A stretch of 57,262 nucleotides of DNA from Chthoniobacter flavus (GCA_945860745.1 CAMASH010000012.1:1-57262); one strand, 5' to 3'. Counted from the first letter of the stretch, positions 17,697 through 26,233 are shown. A program made the numbers and translations. The notes: a model not told the origin generated them from the sequence alone.

Positions 17697-18971
17697 ATGA
17701 ATCCATCCCTTGTCCAACGCGCCCACGATATTGAAGAGTGGGTTGAGAAGTGTTTTCTCGACCAACACGGCATCCTCTATACCTACCTCGATACGGAGAC
17801 GGAGAAGCCCCTGACCGATTCCTTTTTCACCCCGGACGACGCACCGATCTGCCATCCGGGCGTGACCCCGGCCGGCTGGCATCGCTACGAGAACTGCTCG
17901 ATGACCACGGCAGCCTACATGATGGGCCTTCTTTACCGCTACATGGTGGAACGGGATCCGGTCGCGCTCGAGCGGGCCCGCAAGACGTTCCACGCCCTCA
18001 AGCATATCTATGAGGCCGGCAAACAGTTGGAGGAGGGTTTCCTGCCGAAACTTTACGACGATAAGTTCTCCGAAGAGACGAGCACCGATCAGGTCCTCTA
18101 CGTCATGTATGCGCTCGACTGTTTCCATCAGTTCGCCACCGCGTCGGAAAAGGTGGAGGTCGATCGCATGATGACCCATATCGTCAATTTTTGGGTCAAG
18201 CGGAACTACTGCTACACCTACTTTTGGATGAAGGACATGCCGTGGCCCATGAACCGGTTTCCAACCCTGCTTCTGATGGCGTACAACCATTCCGGGGATC
18301 CGCTTTTCAAAAAGGAATACGACCGGATCCTCGCGACCGGCGTGACGCGCGAGGCGGTTGAGGCACGACTGCTGCCAAAACTCAAAGCCGGGTATGAACC
18401 CATGCCCTTTGAGAAGAAAATGAACGCTTATCTTCTCGGCGAGCTGGATGGTTCCGTTTCCATGGGAATCATGGAGATGTGCTACCTCCTCAAGCATGAC
18501 CCCCAGAATACCTGGGCGCCAAACTGGAAGCTTTCCATCCAACAGCAATCGGATGAGGCCAAACTGGTCCTCGCGCCGGATGGCACGATGTATGTGCATG
18601 TCCTGGTCGACATGGAAACAGGCGTCTCGCGGCGGATGGAGCCCGGCTTTTTCCGTGAAAACGAGGCCGGTGGCCACAGCATGGGAGACTGGGTGGGCTT
18701 CCGCTACGCCGCCGGCTGCCGGAGTTGCGACAGCACGTTTATTGCCCGCGCCTTGGTCCAAGCCCATGTTCATATGCATGACGCCGGGATGGACGCCGCC
18801 GCGCGGAACGTTTTTCAGTCGATCGATCTCAAGGGTCTGCGTTCGTATTACGATCCCGAACGATTCCTGCCCGAATTGAGACACCGGACCCGCCTCTACA
18901 GCGGCGACGGAACGGCCAGCTGGCTCTGGGGCTACTGGCAGGGGCGGGCGGATAATGTTTTTGGAGAATAA
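17697..18971 (+). CDS. all-alpha (six-hairpin) glycosidase-like protein
   Basis: About 424 residues from ATG 17697; the longer open frame overlaps the aldolase gene. It is a helical-repeat protein with many aromatic residues and conserved-looking surface motifs (HRYENCSMTTAAYMMG, STDQVLYVMYALDCF, FRYAAGCRSCD, SWLWGYWQG), consistent with an (alpha/alpha)6 barrel hydrolase, lyase or epimerase. It lacks a signal peptide. It is paralogous to the protein at 1077-2330. Placement between the aldolase and the sialidase-like gene implies a cytoplasmic step on an oligosaccharide or sugar derivative. No family could be named. Confidence 0.8.
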   Translation: MNPSLVQRAHDIEEWVEKCFLDQHGILYTYLDTETEKPLTDSFFTPDDAPICHPGVTPAGWHRYENCSMTTAAYMMGLLYRYMVERDPVALERARKTFHALKHIYEAGKQLEEGFLPKLYDDKFSEETSTDQVLYVMYALDCFHQFATASEKVEVDRMMTHIVNFWVKRNYCYTYFWMKDMPWPMNRFPTLLLMAYNHSGDPLFKKEYDRILATGVTREAVEARLLPKLKAGYEPMPFEKKMNAYLLGELDGSVSMGIMEMCYLLKHDPQNTWAPNWKLSIQQQSDEAKLVLAPDGTMYVHVLVDMETGVSRRMEPGFFRENEAGGHSMGDWVGFRYAAGCRSCDSTFIARALVQAHVHMHDAGMDAAARNVFQSIDLKGLRSYYDPERFLPELRHRTRLYSGDGTASWLWGYWQGRADNVFGE

Positions 18972-18976
18972 CAATT

Positions 18977-20080
18977 ATGAAATACGAAATTCTGGAAACG
19001 GGCTTTGTCCACCAATGCCTCACTGAAGGACCGGAAGCCGTGGCCGCGACCTCGCGTCCGGTGGTAACCCGGGACGGCGAGATTCTTTGCAGCTTCCACT
19101 TGCAGTCCGGCCTCGGGGTCAATGACTTCGCGCCGTGTCTTTCGCGGTCCCGCGATGGCGGAAAAACCTGGGAGTTCGAAGGGATCACCTGGCCGCATCT
19201 GCGCGAGAAGTGGTCGATCAATTGCTCGATCGGCAAGGCACCCAATGGCGATCTCTTTCGCTATGGTTTTCGCATGCCCATCACAACTCCGGGGGAGTTG
19301 TTCTGGTGCCCGGAAACCCAGGGCATTCTGCCCGATCAACTGATCTGGTCCCGTTCGACCGACAACGGGCACACCTGGAGCGAGCCTGCGGTTTTCGAGG
19401 TTCCGCTTCCCGGGGCGGCGGAGACGCCGGGGTCAATGTGCGTCACGAGTTCCGGACGCTGGATCGCTCCTTATGCCCCGCACCATACTTTCGACCCGAA
19501 TCTGGAGGTCGATACGATGCACACAGTCCTCATGATCAGCGACGACGAGGGAAAAAGTTGGAGACATCAGTCTATCATGCGGGTGACGGACGAGAATTCC
19601 TGCATTGCGACGTCGTGGGTGATCGAGCTGGCGAATGGCGCGCTGCTCAGCGCGTGTTGCCATCTGAACCGGGGAACGGGCGGTGATTTTCCCAATCCTT
19701 TTTCGATGTCGTTCGACAACGGTGATACCTGGATTCCGACGGGCTCGACAGGCATTATGGGGCAGGCGGAGGGCATTGCGCCGTGGAAGGCGAAGCAGGC
19801 TTTGTTTGTCTACAACCAGCGGCGTTGCGACACTCCGGGAATCTGGCTGGCCGTCGCGGAACCTTCGGCCGCGGGCTTTGGTGTTACGGCGAACGAGATC
19901 ATCTGGAATCCGGCAACCGTGACGCAAAACGGGGCTTCCGCTGAGTTTAACAACTGGACGAGCTACTCGTTTGGAGAGCCGGCCGTCACGGTCTTGCCGG
20001 ACGAAACCGTGCTGGTGGTCTTCTGGTGCATTCAGCCGCATGGTCGCGGGATCGGCTTTGTTCGCCTTCGGATTGGTTGA
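18977..20080 (+). CDS. sialidase-like (BNR/Asp-box) protein
   Basis: A 367-residue six-bladed propeller of the exo-alpha-sialidase superfamily. Four Asp boxes of the SxDxGxTW type are visible: SRDGGKTWEF, STDNGHTWSE, SDDEGKSW and SFDNGDTW. An N-terminal Arg in AATSRPVV is in the place of the first sialidase Arg. No signal peptide, so it probably acts inside the cell. Homologues in carbohydrate operons are often annotated sialidase without handling sialic acid; here a role in a deoxy-sugar or rhamnogalacturonan-type glycan is as likely. It starts 5 bases after the previous gene and ends 9 bases before the dehydratase, so it is in the same transcript. Confidence 0.85.
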   Translation: MKYEILETGFVHQCLTEGPEAVAATSRPVVTRDGEILCSFHLQSGLGVNDFAPCLSRSRDGGKTWEFEGITWPHLREKWSINCSIGKAPNGDLFRYGFRMPITTPGELFWCPETQGILPDQLIWSRSTDNGHTWSEPAVFEVPLPGAAETPGSMCVTSSGRWIAPYAPHHTFDPNLEVDTMHTVLMISDDEGKSWRHQSIMRVTDENSCIATSWVIELANGALLSACCHLNRGTGGDFPNPFSMSFDNGDTWIPTGSTGIMGQAEGIAPWKAKQALFVYNQRRCDTPGIWLAVAEPSAAGFGVTANEIIWNPATVTQNGASAEFNNWTSYSFGEPAVTVLPDETVLVVFWCIQPHGRGIGFVRLRIG

Positions 20081-20089
20081 AACGTCTTC

Positions 20090-21319
20090 ATGAGGATCAC
20101 TGACGTCAAGACCGTCCTGCTTACGGGTCCGCTCACCAACGACCCCTACCTGCTGTGTTTCCGGAAATGCCGCTCAGCGGCATTCATCGAGATCCACACC
20201 GATGTGGGAATCATCGGAATCGGAGAAACCTACACGGGCTACCACGCACCCGAACTCGTGCCGGAGATGGTGGAGTTTTTCAAACCGATCCTTGTTGGTT
20301 TGGAAGAAAAAGAAATCCAGCCACGGGCACTCTGGAACCGGATGTATCACTGCGCCTATTTCTGGGCCCGGAACGGGATCGGAGTCCACGTGCTGGCCGG
20401 GATCGAGGGGGCTCTGTGGGATCTCCGGGGGAAAATCGACGGGTTGCCGGTCCATCAACTGCTGGGCGGGCGACTGTATGACAAACTTCCCGCTTACGCG
20501 ACGGGAAGTATCAGTAACTATCCCTGGACCGAACTGGTGCAGAAGTTCGAGCAATACCAGAACGCCGGCTTCCGCGCGGCGAAGGTCGCGGCCGGTTGGT
20601 ACAACTCGCAGACCGGCGAGGTCTTCAACGGCCGCACCCCGCAGGCGTGGGTCGATATGGAATGCGAAAAGCTGGAGACCGTCCGCCGGAGCATCGGGAA
20701 GGAGTTTATGATCTGTCTCGACGGACACATGAGTAACGCGATGTCGGATAAAATGACGGCCTGGGACGTCGGCACGGCCAAGGCTGTGCTCACGGCGATG
20801 GAGCCGTATGATATCTTCTTTTACGAGGAACCGCTGAACTACAACAACGTCGAAGGCTATGCCGAACTGTGCCGGAGCACCTCGATTCCGGTGGCCGGAG
20901 GCGAATGTCTCTCGACGCGGGAAGAGTTCTGGCAGTATGCGCAGCTTAGTGCGTTCGACATCGCGCAGCCGGATGCCTCCTACATCGGAATCGCGGCATT
21001 CGTGGATGTCGGAAAAATGTTTGCTCTCAAGGGGAAACGGGTCGCAACGCACGCGTGGAGCAGTGGCGGCGGCGTGATGGAAAACATCCATGCGGCCTTC
21101 GCCACACCGAACATGGCTATTCTCGAATTGCCGCCGCTGGCCGGCCCTCTGCATACAGAAGTTTATGCCGAGGGCTACCGGTTCGCCGAGGGCTGCATTC
21201 ATGCCCCGGAGGGACCAGGCCTCGGGATCCGTCTCACCGACGAACTCAAATCCAAGTATCCGTTCGTGCGCGGATCCGGCGAATGGAACTCGGTTCCCGG
21301 GAAGCGCGTGTTTCTGTAA
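20090..21319 (+). CDS. mandelate racemase/enolase-superfamily sugar acid dehydratase
   Basis: A 409-residue member of the mandelate racemase-type enolase superfamily. Candidate active-site residues: Lys165 (FRAAKVAAGW), metal ligands Asp211 (MICLDGH), Glu246/247 (FFYEEPL) and Glu272 (AGGECL), and the general base His321 (VATHAWSSGG). The superfamily dehydrates sugar acids such as L-fuconate, L-rhamnonate, L-galactonate and D-galactonate to 2-keto-3-deoxy acids. The neighbouring lactonase, DapA-type aldolase and L-galactose dehydrogenase-like reductase favour an L-sugar acid. It lies 13 bases before the 2-hydroxyacid dehydrogenase start. Confidence 0.93.
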   Translation: MRITDVKTVLLTGPLTNDPYLLCFRKCRSAAFIEIHTDVGIIGIGETYTGYHAPELVPEMVEFFKPILVGLEEKEIQPRALWNRMYHCAYFWARNGIGVHVLAGIEGALWDLRGKIDGLPVHQLLGGRLYDKLPAYATGSISNYPWTELVQKFEQYQNAGFRAAKVAAGWYNSQTGEVFNGRTPQAWVDMECEKLETVRRSIGKEFMICLDGHMSNAMSDKMTAWDVGTAKAVLTAMEPYDIFFYEEPLNYNNVEGYAELCRSTSIPVAGGECLSTREEFWQYAQLSAFDIAQPDASYIGIAAFVDVGKMFALKGKRVATHAWSSGGGVMENIHAAFATPNMAILELPPLAGPLHTEVYAEGYRFAEGCIHAPEGPGLGIRLTDELKSKYPFVRGSGEWNSVPGKRVFL

Positions 21320-21332
21320 TGAAGAATTTCCC

Positions 21333-22361
21333 ATGAAAACCCCGCTAACCATCCTTCTGTCCATTGAGGAAAGTCCCGCAGGAATCGCCCAGATCCGACA
21401 GGCCTGTCCGGGCTGCGAAATCCGCATCGCGCCCTGGATTACCGATCCGGAGGCGACCTTGGATACCGCCCTGCTCAAGGGCGTCGATGTTTTCGTCTGC
21501 GAGGTTCCCCCGAAGAATTTTGCGGAGTTCGATTGTCTGAAGTGGATGCAAATCACCTCCGCCGGCTATTCGCATATCCTGCATTTGCCGCTGCTGGAAC
21601 GCGGAATCCGCGTGACCAACGGCCTGGGAAATTTCGACGGACCCATTGCTGAGTGGAATCTGCTGATGATGCTCTTCTGGCGGCGCCATATGATCGATCA
21701 ATTGGCCAACCAGAAAAATCACGTCTGGGATCCAGCCGCCCGGTTTCAAAGCGACCTGTTCGGGTCCACGATCGGCTTCTACGGTTACGGCGGCATCGCG
21801 CGCGAGACAGCGCGGCTGGCCAAGGCGATGCGCATGAAAGTCTGGGTCATGACCCGGGAGGGGACGGTGAAGAAGCGGCCGCTCACCTATTGCGTCGAAG
21901 GCACCGGCGACCCCGAAGGCATCCTGCCCGACAGAGTATTCGATCCGTCCGGGATGGAGGAATTTCTGGGTGGACTCGATTATTTCCTGATTACGATGCC
22001 GCTGACCGATTCGACCAAGGGATTGATCGGAGAACGGGAGTTGCGGATGCTGCGGCCGGATGCCGTGCTCATCAATCCTGCCCGCGCCCAGATCATCGAA
22101 GAGGAGGTTTTCCTTCGCTGCCTGGAGGAAAAATGGATTCGCGGGGCCAGCCTTGATGTTCACTACGCCTATCCGCTGCCGCCCGATCATCCGCTTTGGG
22201 ACATGCCGAACCTGATCATGACCCCACACATTTCCGGCTCGTCCATGAGCCCGCATTTTCTGGCCCGGATTTATGATATTTTTTCCAAAAATTGCACAAG
22301 ATATCTCGGTTCCGCGCCGCTGCTCAATGAACTGACCGAGTCCCAACTGCGGGGTGGATAA
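21333..22361 (+). CDS. D-isomer-specific 2-hydroxyacid dehydrogenase
   Basis: A 342-residue NAD-dependent dehydrogenase starting at ATG 21333 (the frame is open upstream but overlaps the dehydratase). The nucleotide-binding glycine motif is GFYGYGGIARETA, the catalytic Arg is in LINPARAQIIEE (usually NxxRG; here Ala-Gln replaces the Gly), and the catalytic His is in MTPHISGSS. The acid of the triad falls in LDVHYAYPLP, where D-3-phosphoglycerate-type enzymes have DVFxxEP, so the canonical Glu is not obvious. It could reduce a 2-keto acid or the aldehyde-derived acid of the pathway. Only distantly similar to the dehydrogenase at 46236-47213. Confidence 0.88.
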   Translation: MKTPLTILLSIEESPAGIAQIRQACPGCEIRIAPWITDPEATLDTALLKGVDVFVCEVPPKNFAEFDCLKWMQITSAGYSHILHLPLLERGIRVTNGLGNFDGPIAEWNLLMMLFWRRHMIDQLANQKNHVWDPAARFQSDLFGSTIGFYGYGGIARETARLAKAMRMKVWVMTREGTVKKRPLTYCVEGTGDPEGILPDRVFDPSGMEEFLGGLDYFLITMPLTDSTKGLIGERELRMLRPDAVLINPARAQIIEEEVFLRCLEEKWIRGASLDVHYAYPLPPDHPLWDMPNLIMTPHISGSSMSPHFLARIYDIFSKNCTRYLGSAPLLNELTESQLRGG

Positions 22362-22370
22362 GGCGTCGCC

Positions 22371-23135
22371 ATGAGTGAAAAACTGCACATGATGGAGACA
22401 CGCTCCGGCGTGAAATTCGGTTCCCTTGGGGTTCCGAAGCCCGTCCGCGCTCCCTCGATCATTGTGATCGGATCGGATCTTGAATACAGCCTGACGAATG
22501 ACGAGATCAACGAGGTCGGACGCTTGCTGGGTCCGAGAGGCGTCTCCAGCTTTGCCCTTGATGTTCCGTGCCACGGGGCCGATGTGCGGGCGGGCGAGCC
22601 GGAAGGGCTGCACGGGTGGCGGTCGCGCCTGGATCGGGAGGAGGATTTTGTTAAGCCCTTCACGCAGAAGGTCTCGGCGATCATCGATTTCTTGATCGAG
22701 GAGGGCTTCAGCGATCGCATTGCCATCGCGGGCACGTCGCGCGGCGGGTTCATGGGACTGCACGCCATGGCGGCCGATCCCCGCGTGCGATGCAGCGTGG
22801 CCTTCGCGCCGGTGACGGAGCTGACCGTGCTCGACGAATTCAAAGGACTCGAAGACCACGCCTTGACCCGGTCAATTGCGCTCCACACCGTGGCGGACAA
22901 ACTGGCCGGACGTCCGCTCTGGATGTGCATCGGAAACCATGATGAGCGGGTTGGAACCGACCATCTCATGGCCTTCAGCAGAAAAGTCGTCGCTGCCTCG
23001 TTTGCGAAAAACGTGCCCGCCCCGGTCGAACTCCACATCATGCAAACCGAGGGGCACCGGATCCATGGCACGGCCCACCAGGAAGCGGAAGTCTGGCTGC
23101 TAGGGCATCTTCTCGCGCCCACGCCCTCAACCTGA
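22371..23135 (+). CDS. alpha/beta-hydrolase (esterase/dienelactone hydrolase-like)
   Basis: A 254-residue alpha/beta-hydrolase. The nucleophile elbow is AGTSRGGFMG (Ser in G-T-S-R-G), the acid is in IGNHDERVG and the His is in TEGHRIHG near the C terminus, giving a complete Ser-Asp-His triad. No signal peptide. Possible roles are removing acetyl or other ester groups from the imported sugar, or opening a lactone as an alternative to the amidohydrolase. It starts 9 bases after the 2-hydroxyacid dehydrogenase and is separated from the aldo/keto reductase by 67 bases. Confidence 0.85.
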   Translation: MSEKLHMMETRSGVKFGSLGVPKPVRAPSIIVIGSDLEYSLTNDEINEVGRLLGPRGVSSFALDVPCHGADVRAGEPEGLHGWRSRLDREEDFVKPFTQKVSAIIDFLIEEGFSDRIAIAGTSRGGFMGLHAMAADPRVRCSVAFAPVTELTVLDEFKGLEDHALTRSIALHTVADKLAGRPLWMCIGNHDERVGTDHLMAFSRKVVAASFAKNVPAPVELHIMQTEGHRIHGTAHQEAEVWLLGHLLAPTPST

Positions 23136-23202
23136 GGCGCGAGAGCACCGCGCGTTTCTTTCCATTGTCTCACGGCGTGGACAAGAGATACTTGCTGGTC
23201 AG

Positions 23203-24165
23203 ATGATGGACTACCGCCTTTTGGGTTCGACGGGAATGAGCGTCTCCTGCCTCAGTTTCGGGGCGTCCTCGCTGGGATCTGTTTTTCGCGATGTCGGGCT
23301 GGACGCCTGTATCGAAACCGTTCAGGCCGCGTTGGCAGGCGGGATGAATTTCCTCGATGTTTCACCGGCTTACGGCGGGACGCTGGCGGAGCTCCGGTTG
23401 GGCCGCGCTTTGGAAGGGGTGCCGCGCGATCGCTATCATCTCGCGACGAAGATTGGCAGCTACAGCGAGGCCCGCGGCGACTACGATTATTCCAAGGCGA
23501 GCACGGAGCGCAGTGTGGAGCACAGCCTGAAACGGCTGGGTTTGGATTATGTGGATCTGATCCAATGCCATGATGTCGAATTCGCCGATCATGACCAGAT
23601 CGTGAATGAGACTCTGCCCGCTCTGCTGGCCCTCAAAGAGCAGGGAACCGTGCGGCATGTGGGAATCACCGGGCTGCCGCTCAAGGTTTTCCGCAGCATT
23701 ATCGACCGGGTGGGGCCGGGCGTGGTGGAGACGGTTCTTTCCTTTTGCCACTATGAGCTGAACGACACGTCGCTGGCGGACCTTATCCCCTACTTCCAGC
23801 AGAAGGGGGTGGGGATCATTAACGCGTCGCCGACGGGAATGGGACTTTTAACCGGGCGCGGGGTGCCGGCCTGGCACCCGGCCTCGCCGGCCATCCAAAC
23901 GGTTTGCCGCCGGGCGGTGAAACATTGCCGGTCGCGTGGTGTGGACCCGGTCAAACTGGCGGTCCAGTTCAGTTGCTCTCATCCGGACATCGCGACCACG
24001 TTGGTGGGTTCGGCCAATCCGCAAAATATTCGCGATAACATTGCTTTTCTGAATGAGCCAATCGACGAGGGGCTTCTGGCTGAGGTGCGCGAGATTTTAA
24101 AGCCCATTCACAATCACAATTTCACCCGGGGCTTGCCGCATCATCGCGATCCCCTTCTCGCTTGA
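23203..24165 (+). CDS. L-galactose/L-fucose dehydrogenase-like aldo/keto reductase
   Basis: A 320-residue aldo/keto reductase. The tetrad is Asp52 and Tyr57 (FLDVSPAYGG), Lys83 (LATKIGS) and His123 (LIQCHDVEF). Signature stretches FGASSLGSVF, SPAYGGTLAE, GITGLPLKVF and ILKPIHNHNF closely follow, from memory, plant L-galactose dehydrogenase and bacterial D-threo-aldose 1-dehydrogenase (L-fucose dehydrogenase). These oxidise C1 of L-galactose or L-fucose to the lactone with NAD(P). This is therefore the likely first oxidative step of the pathway whose lactonase, dehydratase and aldolase lie upstream in the same operon. Substrate assignment is by remembered family similarity. Confidence 0.92.
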   Translation: MMDYRLLGSTGMSVSCLSFGASSLGSVFRDVGLDACIETVQAALAGGMNFLDVSPAYGGTLAELRLGRALEGVPRDRYHLATKIGSYSEARGDYDYSKASTERSVEHSLKRLGLDYVDLIQCHDVEFADHDQIVNETLPALLALKEQGTVRHVGITGLPLKVFRSIIDRVGPGVVETVLSFCHYELNDTSLADLIPYFQQKGVGIINASPTGMGLLTGRGVPAWHPASPAIQTVCRRAVKHCRSRGVDPVKLAVQFSCSHPDIATTLVGSANPQNIRDNIAFLNEPIDEGLLAEVREILKPIHNHNFTRGLPHHRDPLLA

Positions 24166-24184
24166 GCACCCGGAGATTGGACCC

Positions 24185-24850
24185 ATGACCTTCTTTGATC
24201 TCTCCCAGCCGCTCTTTGATGAGTGCCCCAACTGTCCGGTGCACCCGCCGGTTCGCTTGCCGCGCTCGGCCGACCATCCGGAGGACGGATGGCGCATGGA
24301 AGAGTTTCACATGGCCTCCCATAGCGGGACGCATCTCGATGCCCCCTTGCACAAGCTGGCCGGTGGGAAAAGTATCGATCAGTTCCCGTTGGAGGCGTTT
24401 TGCGGGTCAGTCAGCGTGGCGGATCTGACCGGGCAGGTGGTGCCCGATCAGGCGATCGGGGCGGTCGCGTTGGAACAGGCCCTGGGTGAGCCGGGCTTGC
24501 TTGAGAATAAGGTGGTGCTGTTGAACACCGGTTGGGGACACAAGCGCGCCACGACGGACGAATGGTTGTGGCACCCGCCCTTCCTCGATCCCGAGGGCGC
24601 AGCGTGGCTTGTGGCACAAAAGATCAAAGGAGTGGGAATCGACCATTTTTCCATCGGCGGCATGCGTGAGGCTGAGAACATCCGCACGCACGAGATTCTC
24701 CTGGGGAAAGGGATCTGGGTGGTGGAGGAGCTCTGCTTTCGCGAAGGGTGGAGAGAGGCGGCCCACGATGGCATTTTTCAAGCGCTGCCTTTGTTTCTGC
24801 CAGGATTCTCCGGTTCACCCTGCCGGGCCGTCTTGGTGAAAAATGGATGA
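24185..24850 (+). CDS. cyclase-family (kynurenine formamidase-like) metal hydrolase
   Basis: A 221-residue member of the cyclase/KynB-like superfamily. The defining metal motif HSGTHLDAP is at residues 45-53, and IDHFSI and RTHEILL supply further conserved positions. The superfamily includes kynurenine formamidase, isatin hydrolase and uncharacterised members found in sugar operons. Tryptophan catabolism is not suggested by the neighbours. Here it may open a lactone or act on an enol intermediate. Its stop overlaps the next gene's start as ATGA, so it is translationally coupled to the Zn-dehydrogenase. Confidence 0.88.
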   Translation: MTFFDLSQPLFDECPNCPVHPPVRLPRSADHPEDGWRMEEFHMASHSGTHLDAPLHKLAGGKSIDQFPLEAFCGSVSVADLTGQVVPDQAIGAVALEQALGEPGLLENKVVLLNTGWGHKRATTDEWLWHPPFLDPEGAAWLVAQKIKGVGIDHFSIGGMREAENIRTHEILLGKGIWVVEELCFREGWREAAHDGIFQALPLFLPGFSGSPCRAVLVKNG

Positions 24851-25866
24851 AAGCTCTTGTTCTGAAAAGTCCCGGCAACCTGGTTCTCACCGAAATCCCC
24901 GGTCTCCCGCCGCCGCCGGAGGGATGGGCCCTGGTTCGCGTCCGGCGCATTGGCGTCTGTGGCACGGATATCCACGCCTATAATGGCAATCAGCCTTTCT
25001 TTAGTTATCCCCGCATTCTTGGCCACGAGCTTGGCGTGGAGATTGTGCAAGTCGCGGAAAATGCCAGGGGGCTGAATCAGGGGGACCTCTGTTCGGTCGA
25101 GCCGTATCTCAATTGCGGCCGGTGCATCGCCTGTCGCCGGGGCAAAGAGAATTGCTGCACGAGCCTGCAAGTCCTCGGAGTGCACGTGGATGGTGGACAG
25201 CGTGAGTTTCTCCACGTGCCAACGGCCAAGCTGCATGGCTCGCGCCGGCTCAGTCTGGATCAACTTGCCTTGGTGGAAACACTGGGTATTGGCGCCCATG
25301 CGGTGAACCGGGCGGCCGTGGAAGCGGGGGAAACGGTGCTCGTTATCGGGGCCGGGCCCATTGGCATGGCGGTGATTCAGTTTGCCGCGGCGGCCGGAGC
25401 GAGAGTTATCGCGATGGATGTCAATAAAGCGCGGCTTGCGTTTTGCCGGGACACGCTCGGGGTGGAGGATACGCTAAATGCCAGTGAATCCGATGTCTTG
25501 GCCGACGTGCAACGTCTGACGGACGGCGACCTTCCGACGGCGGTTTTTGACGCCACCGGAAATCCTCAATCCATGATGGGATCGTTCGCGTTTCCGGCCC
25601 ACGGGGGCCGCCTGGTTTTTGTCGGTTTGTTTCAGGGTGACGTGACCTTTAGCGATCCCGGTTTTCATAAAAGGGAGTTGACCCTGATGGGCAGTCGCAA
25701 CGCGCGATCGGAGGATTTCACCCGGATCATCGGACTGATCGAGTCAGGGACAATTGACACGACGCCATGGATCACGCATCGGGCGCCATTTGCCGATGTT
25801 CCGACGCGATTTCAGGAGTGGGTCAAGCCCGGAGCCGGTGTCCTGAAGGCCATGATCGACCTCTAA
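24847..25866 (+). CDS. zinc-binding alcohol dehydrogenase, L-galactonate 5-dehydrogenase-like
   Basis: A 339-residue medium-chain Zn dehydrogenase. Catalytic zinc residues are in GVCGTDIHAYNGNQPFFSY and LGHELGVEIV; the structural-zinc cysteines are in CGRCIACRRGKENCC; the Rossmann motif is VIGAGPIGMAV. NGNQPFFSYPR, VGLFQG, FSDPGFHKRE and LMGSRNA agree, from memory, with E. coli LgoD (YjjN), L-galactonate oxidoreductase. An L-sugar acid is thus a plausible substrate, giving a branch alternative to the dehydratase. The start ATG overlaps the preceding stop (ATGA); the longer open frame is inside the cyclase gene. It is the last gene of the operon, and no T-rich terminator was seen in the following 55 bases. 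Confidence 0.9.
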   Translation: MKALVLKSPGNLVLTEIPGLPPPPEGWALVRVRRIGVCGTDIHAYNGNQPFFSYPRILGHELGVEIVQVAENARGLNQGDLCSVEPYLNCGRCIACRRGKENCCTSLQVLGVHVDGGQREFLHVPTAKLHGSRRLSLDQLALVETLGIGAHAVNRAAVEAGETVLVIGAGPIGMAVIQFAAAAGARVIAMDVNKARLAFCRDTLGVEDTLNASESDVLADVQRLTDGDLPTAVFDATGNPQSMMGSFAFPAHGGRLVFVGLFQGDVTFSDPGFHKRELTLMGSRNARSEDFTRIIGLIESGTIDTTPWITHRAPFADVPTRFQEWVKPGAGVLKAMIDL

Positions 25867-25921
25867 GACGCGGGCATTATTCCTGCACGAACCTTCCGGC
25901 AGTCCCGGTAACCAAGAAAAG

Positions 25922-25944
25922 TGGAGGCGAGGGGAGTCGAACCC
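25922..25944 (-). repeat. partial copy of the tmRNA 3' end (att-like direct repeat)
   Basis: These 23 bases are identical to 26375-26397, the tmRNA 3' end from the discriminator base through the acceptor and T-arm. The match stops abruptly at 25945, so the T-stem cannot fold fully and this is not a second tRNA-like domain. The two copies are 453 bases apart and bracket the GIY-YIG gene, as the attachment sites of tRNA/tmRNA-targeting elements do. Confidence 0.8.
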
Positions 25945-25981
25945 GCCGGGTGCGGACGGGCCCCTGCCTGGGAGAGGGCAT

Positions 25982-26233
25982 CTAAAAATGCCGACGGGCA
26001 AATTCCCGACCGGAACCGGATTTGAGATAGCGTTCGAAGGTGGCGGCTTTGGCCCTATCGCGAAAGGCAATGGCCGTCTCAATGCGCCAGGGGAGATGCT
26101 TGCTTGTGTGAGGAACCTTTCCGGCATTATGGGAAGCGAGACGTTGTTCGAGATTATCGGTCAGGCCGACATAATGGCGGTCGGGGTCGCTTTCACTCAC
26201 GAGAATGTACGCGTAGTGGAACATGACTCGCAT
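25982..26233 (-). CDS. GIY-YIG nuclease family protein
   Basis: An 83-residue single-domain GIY-YIG protein of the YhbQ/UvrC-N-like group. The GIY strand reads YAYILVSES, the YIG strand HYVGLTDNLEQR with the catalytic Arg, and the metal-binding Glu is in ATFERYLKSGSGREF. I start at ATG 26233 (MRVMFHYAYIL) because family members begin just before this strand; the frame is open to an ATG at 26290. Such nucleases cut DNA one strand at a time and occur in repair and homing elements. It reads in the same direction as the tmRNA gene and lies between its 3' end and the 23-bp copy of that end. Confidence 0.85.
   Translation of the reverse strand: MRVMFHYAYILVSESDPDRHYVGLTDNLEQRLASHNAGKVPHTSKHLPWRIETAIAFRDRAKAATFERYLKSGSGREFARRHF

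Noticed and set aside
17550-18974. 474-residue minus-strand open frame
   Set aside because: Antisense shadow of the all-alpha glycosidase-like gene, whose series spacing and paralogue support the plus strand.
20174-22859. long minus-strand frames (460 and 504 residues)
   Set aside because: They mirror the dehydratase, 2-hydroxyacid dehydrogenase and esterase genes, whose active-site motifs are intact.
25922-25981. A second tRNA or tmRNA gene
   Set aside because: Only the terminal 23 bases match; the T-stem is broken beyond them and no anticodon or D-arm structure can be found on the minus strand.
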